NCBI GenBank assembly: GCA_008638375.1
Contig: CM018037.1
Location: forward strand, 28,308,576 to 28,372,575
Origin: Nyssa sinensis
Taxonomy: Eukaryota > Streptophyta > Magnoliopsida > Cornales > Nyssaceae
DNA length: 64,000 nt
Reading direction: 5' to 3'
Positions 36,096 through 47,581 of the stretch are shown here, one piece after another; the stretch's first letter is position 1, and the number at the start of each line of letters is the position of its first letter. Both the position numbers and the translations under genes were made by a program. The notes beneath the pieces were generated by a model. It searched no databases and was not told the DNA's origin. It worked only from the letters and a program-made list of their open reading frames with translations.

Positions 36096-37583
36096 GGCCC
36101 GTTTGGTACGCAGGAATGGAGGTAGGAATGGAATGAGCATTCCTGCCTCCATTCCATTCCCACGTTTGGTATGCTTAAACAGTTGGAATGCCCATTCCGT
36201 TCGGAATGGCCATTCCACTTAACATAGGAATGGCCATTCCTTGACAAAACCTAAGGAATGGCCATTCCTTTCCTAACGGAATGGTCATCCATCTCTACAG
36301 CCCACGACCACAAGTACAGTCAACTTTCTTATAAATAATAAACTTGGTAGATGAAAAATTTATTAATTATTAGAATTAATAATTATAAATTTTCTTATAC
36401 TTTTATTAATAAAAAAAATTATTAAGTATATATTTGCCAAAAATATTATAAATAGGATATATATAAATATATGTATAATTATTTTAATTTTTTAATAATT
36501 AATATTATAAAATATATATTTTTTAAAAATATTAATTATTAAGTAATATAATTATTAATTATTTATCATAAAACTAATTATATTTCTTAAAAATTTATTA
36601 ATTAATTAAAATAAAATTAGAAATATATTTGCCAAAAATATTATAAATAGGATATATATAAATATATGTATAATTATTTTAATTTTTTAATAATTAATAT
36701 TATAAAATATATATTTTTTAAAAATATTAATTATTAAGTAATATAATTATTAATTATTTATCATAAAACTAATTATGTTTCTTAAAAATTTATTAATTAA
36801 TTAAAATAAAATTAGAAATATATTTACCAAAAATATTATAAATAGGATATATATATATAAATATATGTATAATTATTTTAATTTTTTAATAATTAATATT
36901 ATAAAATATATATTTTTTAAAAATATTAATTATTTATCATAAAACTAATTATATTTCTTAAAAAATTATTAATTAATTTAAATAAAATTAGAAATATATT
37001 TGCCAAAAATATTATAAATGGGATATATATATATATATAAATATATGTATAATTATTTTAAATTTTTAATAATTAATATTATAAAATATATATTTTTAAA
37101 AAATATTAATTATTAAGTAATATAATTATTAATTATTTATCATAAAACTAATTATATTTTTTAAAAATTTATTAATTATAAGAGGTTAACTTGTACGTGA
37201 AACCAGGATGACTATATAAGTTTTTTTTTTTTGCTAATAAAACAAATGCAAGTTGAATTAACTTTTTTTTTTTTTGCCAATAAAACAAAGTCAGGTTGAT
37301 TTTTTTTTTCCAATAATTTTTTTTTTGACAATTAAAAAAAATGTAGATTGAATATTTTTTTCATTACTGGGTATCCAAACAAAAGAATGGAATTAATTAT
37401 TCTCATTCCATTCCAACAATTTGATGGTTCAAACCAAACACAGGAATGAAATTATCATTCCATTACTAGGTATTCAGTCAAACAAAAGAATGGAATAATT
37501 ATTCTCATTCCATTCCTACTGTATTCTATTCCTGATGTTATTCCATTCCTGTCCTATTCCATTCCTGCATACCAAACGTAGCC
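36096..37583. mobile_element. TIR element with TTA target duplication (PIF/Harbinger-like, non-autonomous)
   Basis: The left end begins ggcccgtttggtacgcagga. The right end in reverse complement begins ggctacgtttggtatgcagg, a match over about 26 bp with few differences. TTA flanks both sides (36093-36095 and 37584-37586), as for PIF/Harbinger elements. Both subterminal zones carry many copies of ggaatgg/ccattcc. No transposase is present; the centre is a tandem array listed separately. Confidence 0.8.
36427..37180. repeat. Four-unit tandem array, units about 177-194 bp
   Basis: Each unit starts near aaatatatttgccaaaaata (36427, 36621, 36815 and 36992). It contains 'ggatatatataaatatatgt', 'taataattaatattataaaa' and 'ttatcataaaactaattat'. 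The spacing is 194, 194 and 177 bp. The array forms the core of the TIR element at 36096-37583 and is almost pure A/T. Confidence 0.88.
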
Positions 37584-37589
37584 TTAGTG

Positions 37590-40500
37590 CTTTTACATTT
37601 GGCAACTAAAACATTGCTTTTTCAGATGTGAATAACTATGCAAACAACGGTCTTTCACATTGCTTTTACGATCTGAATAACCATGCAAAGACTGGTCTTT
37701 CTGGCTCATCTAGTGTTTTCACACCACTTTGTCCATTTTTGACCAATTCATTAGACCAAAATGTCAATGGTTGTTTAGCCAAACAAAATATAAGTTAGAA
37801 TTAGCTTTTGTTTTTATCAATTTGAATTGCTTTTTGTACAAAGACTCTCAATTTTTCTTTATTTTTTTAAATACATGTAACATTATGCATTTACTATTAA
37901 ATAACAGAGCAAGCATATGTTTAAAGTTTCATTAAAAAAAAATATTATGACAGTGTGTAGTAGTGGAGCTAGATCATTAACATATGGTGACAAAAAAATA
38001 AAAATAAAAATCTGAAAGTCATTTATAAAAAAAAAAAATTGAAAAATTGGAAGGGGCTAAATTATAATTTCTTTAAAAAAATTCTATAGAATTTAGGAAT
38101 AAAATATTAAATATCTAAAATTTTGGGGGTGGCTGAAATATAAACACCGCGTATGGAGAGATTGGAGAGTCTAGGGAGAGGCTTTGATTCATTAGGTTTC
38201 GATTTATGAAGTTTTTGGAAAGATTGGAGAGTTTAGGGAGAGGCTTTGATGCATTAGGTTCTGATTTTTAAATTTTTTGGAATATACGTAATGCAAGGAC
38301 TAAAAAAAAATTATAAAACAATAGAGAACGTATTAAAATTATAGTTATCAAAATCTAATCGGATTGATCGATTCAACTGATTGAACCTAGAGAACTAGAC
38401 CACTGTCGTCTCGATCTATTATTCAGATCGTTTTTATATTAGAATCAGTTTGAACCATCCTAAACCAATTATCAAATCGCGAGAACAGATAAAAATAATA
38501 GTGCAATTCATTTCATTCTTTTATAAAAATAATAATAGTAATAAATATTACGATTATTTTTACAATCCAATCTCTAGTATTGCTTTTCCCCTTTGTTAAA
38601 ATTGTATTAGTGACATAATAATTATGACCCTTTAAATCGTGGAAATAACATTTTCTTAATCTAATCCTTTTACATTTCACTTGTTTTGATTATAAATACA
38701 TGGTTTTCTTTAATAAAAGGCAAAATAATAGTTCCCTTTGTGCTCACCGCACGGCTCCGTGAATACTACGCTTATTGTGCTTGTTCTATATACAGATAGA
38801 TACTAGTGGCTAGTGTTTTCTTTATTCGTCCGATGTGGGACTAATATTTTCCAAAAATAGGAGCCTTGGATTCATTTCTTCTTATGCTTCACGCTTTGTC
38901 CCAGCGGAACTGAATTCGATATTATTTTCAACTCTGCTTATTTCTGAATGTAGGGTCCTACTAGGTTGAATCTTCGATGGATATAAAATTCTAATATGCG
39001 TACATTGTTTGATTAAATGCCTGAAAGAGACTTTGTTTTTTTTTTTTTTTGGAATTATGATGTTTCTGGTTGGTACACTGGTAATGGGTTGGTGGAGATA
39101 CCATTTGAATTGGTTTGGTTTAGATCATAATTGTCTTAGTTTTGCGTGCAGCTGCAGATATGGGGTCGTTGAGAATGGCAAAATAAGAAGTGGGTTTGGA
39201 TCCTTTTCAAATATTTCAACTGCTAGAAGTTTTCCCTTATTGTTCTCTGAGAAGTGTATTTGAAATGACGGGTCGGCTGCGAATGGCTGGCTTAATAGAT
39301 GACTAAATGCATTGCAGCAATGTGATTTCAAGGAATTCATCTATTGATGATTTTTTTGCACAGGTGAAAGTGATCAAACAAAAAATAAATCAATCTTAAA
39401 CGAACAAAAAATAAAACAAAATGAACAAAAAAGACACATGATTCGGCAAGATGCCTACGTGCAATGGTAGCGATGAACACTATGTATCAAAAAGATAACA
39501 AAGAGAAAAAATTCTCAAAATCCAAAACCCTTTATTCCTCAACGACGACTCTCTTCTCTGTCCTTCAAAACTCTAAAAGTTAATACCACTTATATAAGTA
39601 AGTTATAACATAAGACAAAAATGGGCCCAAAAAATAAAAGCGGGGTCAATTCATGACAACCATCCAACAAATATAATTGTCCAAATATCTGAATTTAGCA
39701 GGTCTTGGCACAAAGTTAAGGTTGTTCTTGAAGTCACAAGTTTGAATGGCAGAAATAGCTTTTCCTCTCGTGAGAATAAAACGACATACATCTAACTTTT
39801 CTCAACTCCACACTGACGTAAGGCTCGTGCACTGGGTTGGCCCTTTTATCAAAATTTAGGAGGGTAAAACTATTGTCTTGTGGATGCCATGATATTAGGT
39901 TATGTACAATTCTGGATGCCATGCATATGCCATGGCTACAATGTGAGACATACTTTATCAAAGTCAGAGCTATGGTGGAGATTCAAGGGCTTTGTATTAC
40001 CCCTGCCTGTTCTATCACAGCTGTTGGTCACACGTCTTCCATCAATTGAATTTTAGAACCCCTTGAGATTTTGGTGATTGTCATGACTCATAACTTGACC
40101 ACGCGGATTTGGCTTGTGACTGCACTGGATATCATAGAGCTGGATGTGCACCAGTGCTGCCAATAAAGACCTTGCCTGTTCTTGTGGAGATTATTATTTG
40201 GTAAAGTTATCTCTGTTCAAGTCTTCAAAAAATTACTGTGCTGTCTAGAGCTTTAGCAATGCAATGGGGATGTAGATGGTGGAGACTAGATTGGTGCTTA
40301 AATGTTGATGATTTTGAAAATTTTAACAGCAGTAGGACATTATTGAGCCATCACCTGCAAAATTCACGAACTTGAGGGCATCACTGAATTAGGATATGGG
40401 AGGTATGAAGTCCACATAGCAGATACTTTTCAAAGCACTGTAACCAAAGAATTTCTCATCTACAGCATATATAAATTCACTTTGATATTAACCAAATTAT

Positions 40501-40775
40501 ACCTGTTATTATATTGTTCCAAATTCATTATTATTTTCTTGAAATGAATTACAAATTGGATTGACGTTAGTGTGCAACTGTGATTTAACTTTCATTTTCT
40601 TAAAATACTTTTCATTCACATGCATCTGTAATATTTCTTAATTACTTGATTCTTCCTTCTTTTTTATTTTAAAAAATAATAGTGCACGCCTTTTATGTTA
40701 CAGATCCTCCATTTCATAATTATTACATGATTGTAGTTTTAAGCATGCCTTACCTGAAAGTGTCAAAAATAGGTT
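37590..40775. other. Intergenic region with small duplication
   Basis: Two near-copies of about 65 bp (gattggagagt, then gggagaggctttgat, then cattaggttt/c) lie at about 38158-38280. A degenerate inverted-repeat MITE may lie around 38340-38480 ('aatcggattgatcgattcaa'). No gene is supported. Confidence 0.45.
39370..39650 (-). mobile_element. Possible solo LTR (copia type, minus strand)
   Basis: The minus strand reads a TATA-like acttatataagtgg, then gaggaataaagggttttgg (polyadenylation-like), then gcacgtaggcatcttgccga, an order and wording common in the R-U5 part of plant copia LTRs. Ends and target duplication were not resolved. Confidence 0.4.
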
Positions 40776-41054
40776 TATAAGAGCATTTTCGGTGGTTACT
40801 CAAATATTGACTCAAATTTAAATTTGAGTCAAATTTCACAAAAAACAGTTCCAGTGGTTACTCAAACCAAGACTCAAACAAGTTTTTACTCAAATCTAAA
40901 CCCAGCTCTGTGCACTACTGTTCACAAATTCAGATTTTTAACGGTAATATTTTTTACCCTAGCTAGCCTCTTCTCAAATGGAAAGGGAAAGTACAGGTTG
41001 CATGAAATAATACCTGGCGGGAACCAACCGTCAACAACCGATCTGAGACGGTGC

Positions 41055-41130
41055 TTCACGATCGGTGGTGAGGGGCTTCGATCGGCGGTGGAGCACCATG
41101 ATCGATCGGTGGTGGGGCTTCGCGATCTGT
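41055..41130. repeat. GC-rich short repeats inside the Harbinger element
   Basis: The phrase gatcggtggtggggcttcg and variants occur about three times (41058-41125). It is a GC-rich island within strongly AT-rich DNA, on the ORF1 side of the element. Confidence 0.65.
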
Positions 41131-41809
41131 GAGTAGTAGAGAGGGACTGTGACAAAAGAAAAGAGACCATCAATGGCAAGAGAGAGCTGTGAGGGAGGAA
41201 GAGGGAGAGGGGAGCGGGAGAGAGAGAGCAGCAGTGATATTTAGGGTTAGTGGTTTCCTTTGAATTGGACAGTGATTTCTAAAATGAATAATACTACTCA
41301 CCAGATTTTCTTACTAAAAATATTTACATATTTACATAGATCCGTTGTTGATATTATATTAATTTTTTATTACATTATATTACATCATGAAATGATATAA
41401 AATTAATATAATATTAATTACTTAGCTGTGCAAACAGTTTAGGTAAAAAAATTTGATATGCTCTTCTAAAATTAAATTGATTTGAGATGAGAGAGTAGAA
41501 AGGCAGAATGGTAGAAAAATTAGGTGGGCTGCATGACTGAAAAATCAAAACGGTAAAATTATAGACTAGCATAGAAGTCCTACAAAAATCATGACGGCAA
41601 AAATTTTACTTCACTAAACGGTATAATTTTTTCCTATTAATTTTCACTTCACTTCACCATTTTTTACCACATCTTTGTTAGTTACAGTCTTTCTTTCATT
41701 ACATAGTTAAAATATTTTTCTCTTCATTTTAGAAAATAAATGATTATACAATGTTTCTGAATTTAGAGGAAACTCACCATTTTGAAATTATTTCTGAAAA
41801 ACAAATTCA

Positions 41810-42775
41810 AGGATGAGTTCGTTGTAAAACGTTTAATATCATCGAAGATGAATCACTATGTAGAACTTGGTTGGTTGTCTCCCAAGATCCCGTTACGGGT
41901 AATAATCAAACGATGAAAGGATTTTGGGAATGTTTTTTAACTTATTTTTGTTCACAACCAAATGTGTAGCAAAATTGAACTACAATTTTATTGAATCACC
42001 AATGGCAGACAATTCAGAAGACAGTCAACAAATTTGTCAGATTTTATGAACAAGTACAAAATAGGCAACAAAGTGGAACTAGTGAAACAGACAAGGTATT
42101 ATTTTTATATAAAAGTATTTATAATTTTGACTCTTTTTACAAGTTTAATTAATGAACCGTTATTTAAATTTTCAGATGAATGAGACCAAACGCATGTAGC
42201 ATGTGATTCAAAAGAAATACTTCACATTTGGTAAGTGTTGAGGAATATTGCAAAATAGTTGCAAATGGGAGGAAATTAGAGCATTAAGCAATAAACAGAA
42301 AGTGCAGACTTCATTGTTTTCGAGTCCTGCAAGTCCTTCTAGTCCTGTTACTCCAATATCTCTCGGGTCTGATATTGAATTAGAACAACAATTTTCAAGA
42401 GAGAAATCAAAGCGCCCAATTGGTACCAAGGTTGAAAAAATAAAACAACAAAAAAATAAGGATATTGATAAAGTTAGGTATGTTGTTTTGGATTTAACTC
42501 AAAACCGTGTTGTTGAACTGTTGTCGAACTGTTGTTGAGTATATCTTCATGAAATATTAAAAAAGATCAAGAGAAGGCTATGTATTGCCAAACAAAGGCC
42601 GAAAATAGGGAGGCACAATTACGTATATTGGCAATGATGAATGATAGAGAACAAAGAAATGGGGATCATAAAATAATATCAATGAATATGACTAATTTAA
42701 CTCCTATGCACAAATCTTATTTTGAGAAACTTGAAAGACAAATCGTTGCTCGTAATAATGATAGGGTCTAATTTT
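41810..42775 (+). pseudogene. Harbinger ORF1 relic (Myb/NAM-associated domain)
   Basis: Broken frames read, in order, WLVVSQDPVTGNNQTMKGFW, WQTIQKTVNKFVRFYEQV, QNRQQSGTSE and NSCKWEEIRA. A Ser/Pro linker (SPASPSSPVTPISLGSD) and a Lys-rich block with KRPIGTKVEKIKQQK follow. This is the layout of the plant PIF ORF1 protein, which carries a Myb/SANT-like DNA-binding region followed by a No-Apical-Meristem-associated C-terminal domain. Stop codons and a probable intron near 42095-42176 interrupt it. It is convergent with the transposase. Confidence 0.7.
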
Positions 42776-43269
42776 CAATGCCTTAGATTCCATGTAATTT
42801 TTTTATTTTCAATTTAATTTTCGTATTTGCAATGTAATTTTATTTTATTTACTGTAATGTTAGAATGATTTGATGTTATGTTTTTATTTTCAATGTAATG
42901 CTATTATTTTTAGTGTGATTTTATTTTTTTCAATGTAATGTTGTTATCAAACCACAATCAACACAATGAATCTAATAAAAGGCTTTAGATTAGAAAGAAA
43001 AAAAGAGTTACATCTTAAAAAACACAAATCCTAAAAAAAGTTGCATCTTAAAAAAACAAAAAAAACAAATCCTAAAAAAAGAGTTACATTTCTCCACGAC
43101 GTTGCCATAAATGCTTAATTAAGTCATTACAAAGGTTATAATGAACATTCTTATCTCTCATTTGTAAATGACGAGAAAAGAATGAATCAAAGTAATTGTT
43201 ATGAGCCAGTGAAATACTTACAGATGGGTTATGCTCTGATGATGTTTCATAATCACAAATATTAGAGTC

Positions 43270-44140
43270 ACTCGCTCATTTTCAATGATCATATTGTGCA
43301 AAATAATACATGTATTCATGATATCTCCAAGCGTATTGGGATCCCAAAACCTTGTTGGTCCACATACAATTGCAAATCAAGATTGAAGAACTCCAAAAGC
43401 TCACTCGACATCCTTTCTCACTGATTCTTGCATCATAGCAAAATATTGTTTCTTTGCTCCTTCTGTAAAAGAAATTGTTTAAACCAATGTTACCCATGGA
43501 AGATATATGCCATCAGTGAGATAATATCCCATATTATAATTGTCCATCGATAGAGTAATTAGTTGGGGAGGCTTGTCCCTGGGTGAGCTCAGAAAATAAA
43601 GGCGAATGGTCCAAGACATTGAGATCATTGTGAGACCCCGTCATTCCAAAAAAAGCATGCCAAATCCACAAGTCATATGAAGCTACAGCCTAAAGAATAT
43701 AATAGTAGGTTTTTTTACATGACCACAATACTGACCTGCCATGCTGTCGAATAATTCTTCCACTCCCAGTGCATACAATCCAAGATTTTTGACATTCTAG
43801 GTAACCCTCGAGTTTTTCCAATAGCAAGTAATCTAGCAATATCATCTGTCGTCGGAGATTTGAGATACTCATCGCAAAAAATTTCAAAAACAAATTGACA
43901 AAAATGTTTTAAACTTTCAATTGTAGTGCTTTCTCCAATTCGTACATAATCATCTAATGCATTTACTGGCATTCCATACGCTACCATTCTAATAGCGGAT
44001 GTCATCTTTTGAAGTGGGGATAATCCAAGAACTTTAATTGCATCAACTTTCTGAACAAAATAAACATTGTATTTTTCAATACCATTAAGAATATGCATAA
44101 ATACCTTACACGCCATTCGAAAGTGTCTCCTGAACATTGA
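43270..44140 (-). pseudogene. HARBI1-like DDE transposase relic
   Basis: A 140-codon frame at 43715-44137 is intact and contains FRRHFRMACKVF, LGLSPLQKMTSAIRMVAYG, DDYVRIGESTTIESL and ILDCMHWEWKN with the first catalytic Asp. A frameshift follows the STAW motif. Further pieces then read ASYDLWIWHAFFG, GSHNDLNVLD (second Asp) and, much later, KDVE then AFGVLQ with the catalytic Glu. Several stops and frame changes make it inactive, but the DDE positions can still be traced. Confidence 0.82.
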
Positions 44141-44994
44141 AAGCGGGTAAACTGGATTTTCTACAAAATAATAAGCAAATAGTCAATTATGACCTTTTCT
44201 TCTTTCATGAAAAATGTGTTTCCAGCCTATAACAGAACCACCGTGTTTTTTTTGTTTAGCTGCTTTTGCTCTTAAAATTTCTAACATTTTAGTAGTAGTC
44301 ACTTGATGAAAAGCCACACAAGTAATGCTATTTGTTCTTGTTTATCATCATCAGAAGTTGATGATGATGATGAAAAGGAAGTGAGCAAAGAAGTTTGTAA
44401 AGAATTTATTTTATTGAGGATGAGTTTAAGATAGAGAATGATACTTATTTATAGAAAAAATTTGGAAGGGAATATTTTAAGATTTTGAGACATAGAAAAT
44501 ATTTGAAGAATATTTCTTAGAGGGAAATCCGAAAATAAAAATTAAATTATTAGAATAAAGAAAGAGGGAGGAAAGATTTTGCAGGAAATAAAAATTGAGA
44601 GTGAAAGAGGTTTTTGAGGAAAAAAGATAGAGAAAAAATGATTTTGGGGGGTAATGAAATAAAATAGCTTTTGAGCTAAGGTGAGAATTTTTAAAAATGA
44701 TTTGAATAAAAACTTAAGTAATTATTAGAAAGCGTATAATTCAAATTCAACTTTTACTCAAATTTTGACTTAAATTTAAGTAAAAATTTAAGTCACCACT
44801 AGAGATGATCAAAGTAAGCCTTCCCTATGCTTGAAATATTTTTCCTTCTGTTATCCGGTTTGGCAATAGTATTGAATTAAGTTGATCACGGTCAGCCTAC
44901 TTGTTTGATTCAGATCCTCTGATTTCTGATACCGATTCAAATAAATACAACAGCTGACCGATCTATTTTGCTGGGCCCCATAACTGAGGACTGA

Positions 44995-45330
44995 TAGGTG
45001 GTTTCCATAATGAATTTTTTTTTTTTTGGGATTGGTAAATGTATATACTTGTATTAAAAAAACGTGTACGCGTAGGAAGGGCGAATCCATCAAAACAAAA
45101 AAAGAGAGTGACTATATAATCAAAGTCTAAGATCCCTCATAAAATTTATATAAGAATCTAGGTACATGTGTCTAGCTTCTTTACATAAAAAAAAAAAAAC
45201 AATTTTAGAATAGAGTTCTGAGTCTCGAAGCAGTATTTCCTACCCCTTCAAAGATCCTAGAATTTCTTTTTTTTCAAAGGCTCCACAAAAATGCAGAGAG
45301 GAGCCGTAATGGAAATTGTTTGTGCATCAG
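44995..45330 (-). mobile_element. Probable LINE 3' fragment
   Basis: A T13 run at 45018-45030, followed by gggattggtaaatgtatata and, further on, 'aaaggctccacaaaaatgca', resembles plant LINE 3' sequence read from the minus strand. No clear coding part was seen. Confidence 0.35.
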
Positions 45331-47581
45331 ATGTAGTACTCTCATAAGTCATACCAACATAGAGGATAAATGTTCAAATTTTGTGAGCAGATGAATGGGA
45401 AGGAAGGGGGACAGTTTGCTGGCTTGCTACATGGGAAAGTAGGGACTATTTCCATTTTTGCTCCTAGTCTTATTATCACTTGTTTGCACAACTATAGTCG
45501 AGCCCTTCGTGATGTGGCCAGATTTGACTGGGTGAGTTTCTCCAAGTAAGTGGGAAGGAAGGAGAAAAATGGGGTAATATTGATCTCCTCCAAGTGTCTC
45601 ATCGCCCGATAACATATTTTGAATGAAAATGGACTAAGTACTTGAATAGTTTCACGAGAACACCTGTGTTTTCCCTTCAAAACTTCGCTTCCTTTGGTCA
45701 CCTCATTTATATTTTCGGTTCAAATGGAGGGTTTACATTATTGATAGTTATGCTGTTTTTTTTTTACTACAGAATTCAAGTTTGGATGCCAGAGTTGCAG
45801 CATATCAGCACACTGGTTTTCAATCCTTCCCCATAATGAAAGTCAGATCGTGGAAGCATATGACCATGAGGCATTTTGTTTTACTAGATGGTGAGGAGTC
45901 AGTAATGGTGTTTCACCACAACTAGCTATGAAATGAATTCATTTTTTGTTGAGTCAGTTTGACATTAAGTCTAAATTGAACAGATACCTCTGTGTGCTAA
46001 AACGAGAATTGACCAGACTCAAACCCAAATTAGTATAATTAGAAAGCATTTATGTCTTTGTTAGGTTAATTAGGATCTCTGGTTCAGTAATTGAGTATTT
46101 TGTGAGTTGAAATATATTCACATACACGATCTACTTATGTATGAGGTTGTTGATTTTGGGATTGTGTTTAAATCATGAACTTGAAAGTTGATCTTACATC
46201 TCAAATTCCTCAACAGTCAACGCAGGGACTATGCCACTGCAAAGACAAGCCCAACCCAAAATGATCTCGGATCCAGTTCAATCACATCTTGGTTTGGACT
46301 AATGTATAGTGCAATTCTATCTGCATGCCATTTCGCCAAGGTAGTTTTAGATGAGCTAAATTAGTATTCTAGCATCAAAGCATTACTTCACCTCTTCATA
46401 TAGATATTGTCCCTAAACCATCAAATGACCATCCGTGCCTGGTCACTTACTCTTGGGTTGGTGACCGTGCTTATTACTGTCTATTTTGTTCATTTATCAA
46501 GTAAATACTACAAACAAGTTATATTCATCTGGGCTTACATAGTTACACACTTTAATTTCATTTTGGTTCTTTGACTGTTTAGTTACTTGATTTCTCTACA
46601 GTTCTAGTGTACCAAATTGATCCCCATCTAGGCTATTGATTGTGGGGGCAAGTGATTATTGTTCTCAGTCATACACAATAGTTAGGAAAAGGGACAAATC
46701 TATTATACAAGGCTCATTACTTTAAGTAGAGAGACTGTTTTCACAAGTAAACCTGTGAATAGAAAAACCTTTCTATTGTGCAAGGCTCGTTCTCACTCGT
46801 ACACAATAGCTGCCAACATAATTAATCCTCGAGCAATGATGAAAGGTGTACGATAGGGTAAAGTCAGTCAACGATGAGGGGCCATTAGTACTCCTCGTCC
46901 TTAATCAGAGTGAATTTAAGACCAGATCAGATTTTCAAAGCGTTCACACATGGCTTCGGGTATGCCTACAACTCTCTCTAGTCTTACATGCTTCATATAA
47001 GTTCACAAGTTGGCCAAAAGGGATCATCATATCAGACAGTAAGAATACACCTCAGTGAAGTGTCCTAAGAAGATTTTCAGAACAAGTAGGTTAGTAAGGC
47101 CAATATCTTAATAGGTTCATCTCTGCAGTAGAATGCCTCATATATCAACTTGAGTCTGGATTATGGAAGAAAGAAATCTGTTTTACATACAAGCACAAGT
47201 GATTTTGAGAGCAGCTATAATAAGAGATGAACAATCAATGCAACAATATAGGTTGACTTGGTTATGATTTCATGATAAAATCTATTATTTGCTAAAAACA
47301 ATAAGACTAATTAAGGTTCATATAGAGCTTATTGTAGTAAATCTAATCAAGGTTCACGAGATACATCTGTCTCCTGCTCTCTCTTTTTTTTTTTAAAAAA
47401 AAAAAAAAAAACTAGAATAGTGAATTTATTCTTGTTCTGATCACAATAGTTCAGACAAGAAACTCATGTCCTAACACAAGAGACACTATCTTCAACTCAT
47501 AATGAAAATACAGCACAAATAGGAAACGAAGAAGAAAGAAATAAAAAGAACCTCTGTTGTAAAAACCAGGAATATTGACTT
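45331..47581. other. Intergenic region, no supported gene
   Basis: Only short unsupported frames are present (for example 46846-47058). A T9-A19 stretch lies at 47386-47411. This is the 3' flank of the KCS19-like gene. Confidence 0.45.

Larger units (their letters stand above)
40781..44810. mobile_element. Decayed PIF/Harbinger DNA transposon with both genes
   Basis: The ends are inverted: left gagcattttcggtggttact with 'caaatattgactcaaattt'; right, in reverse complement, gatcatctctagtggtgact with 'taaatttttacttaaattt'. Inside are a Myb/NAM-associated-type ORF1 relic (+, 41810-42775) and a HARBI1-like DDE transposase relic (-, 43270-44140), arranged convergently. The 5' flank is TAA and the 3' flank AAA, close to the 3 bp TWA target preferred by this superfamily. 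The length of about 4.03 kb is normal for PIF-like elements. Confidence 0.85.
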
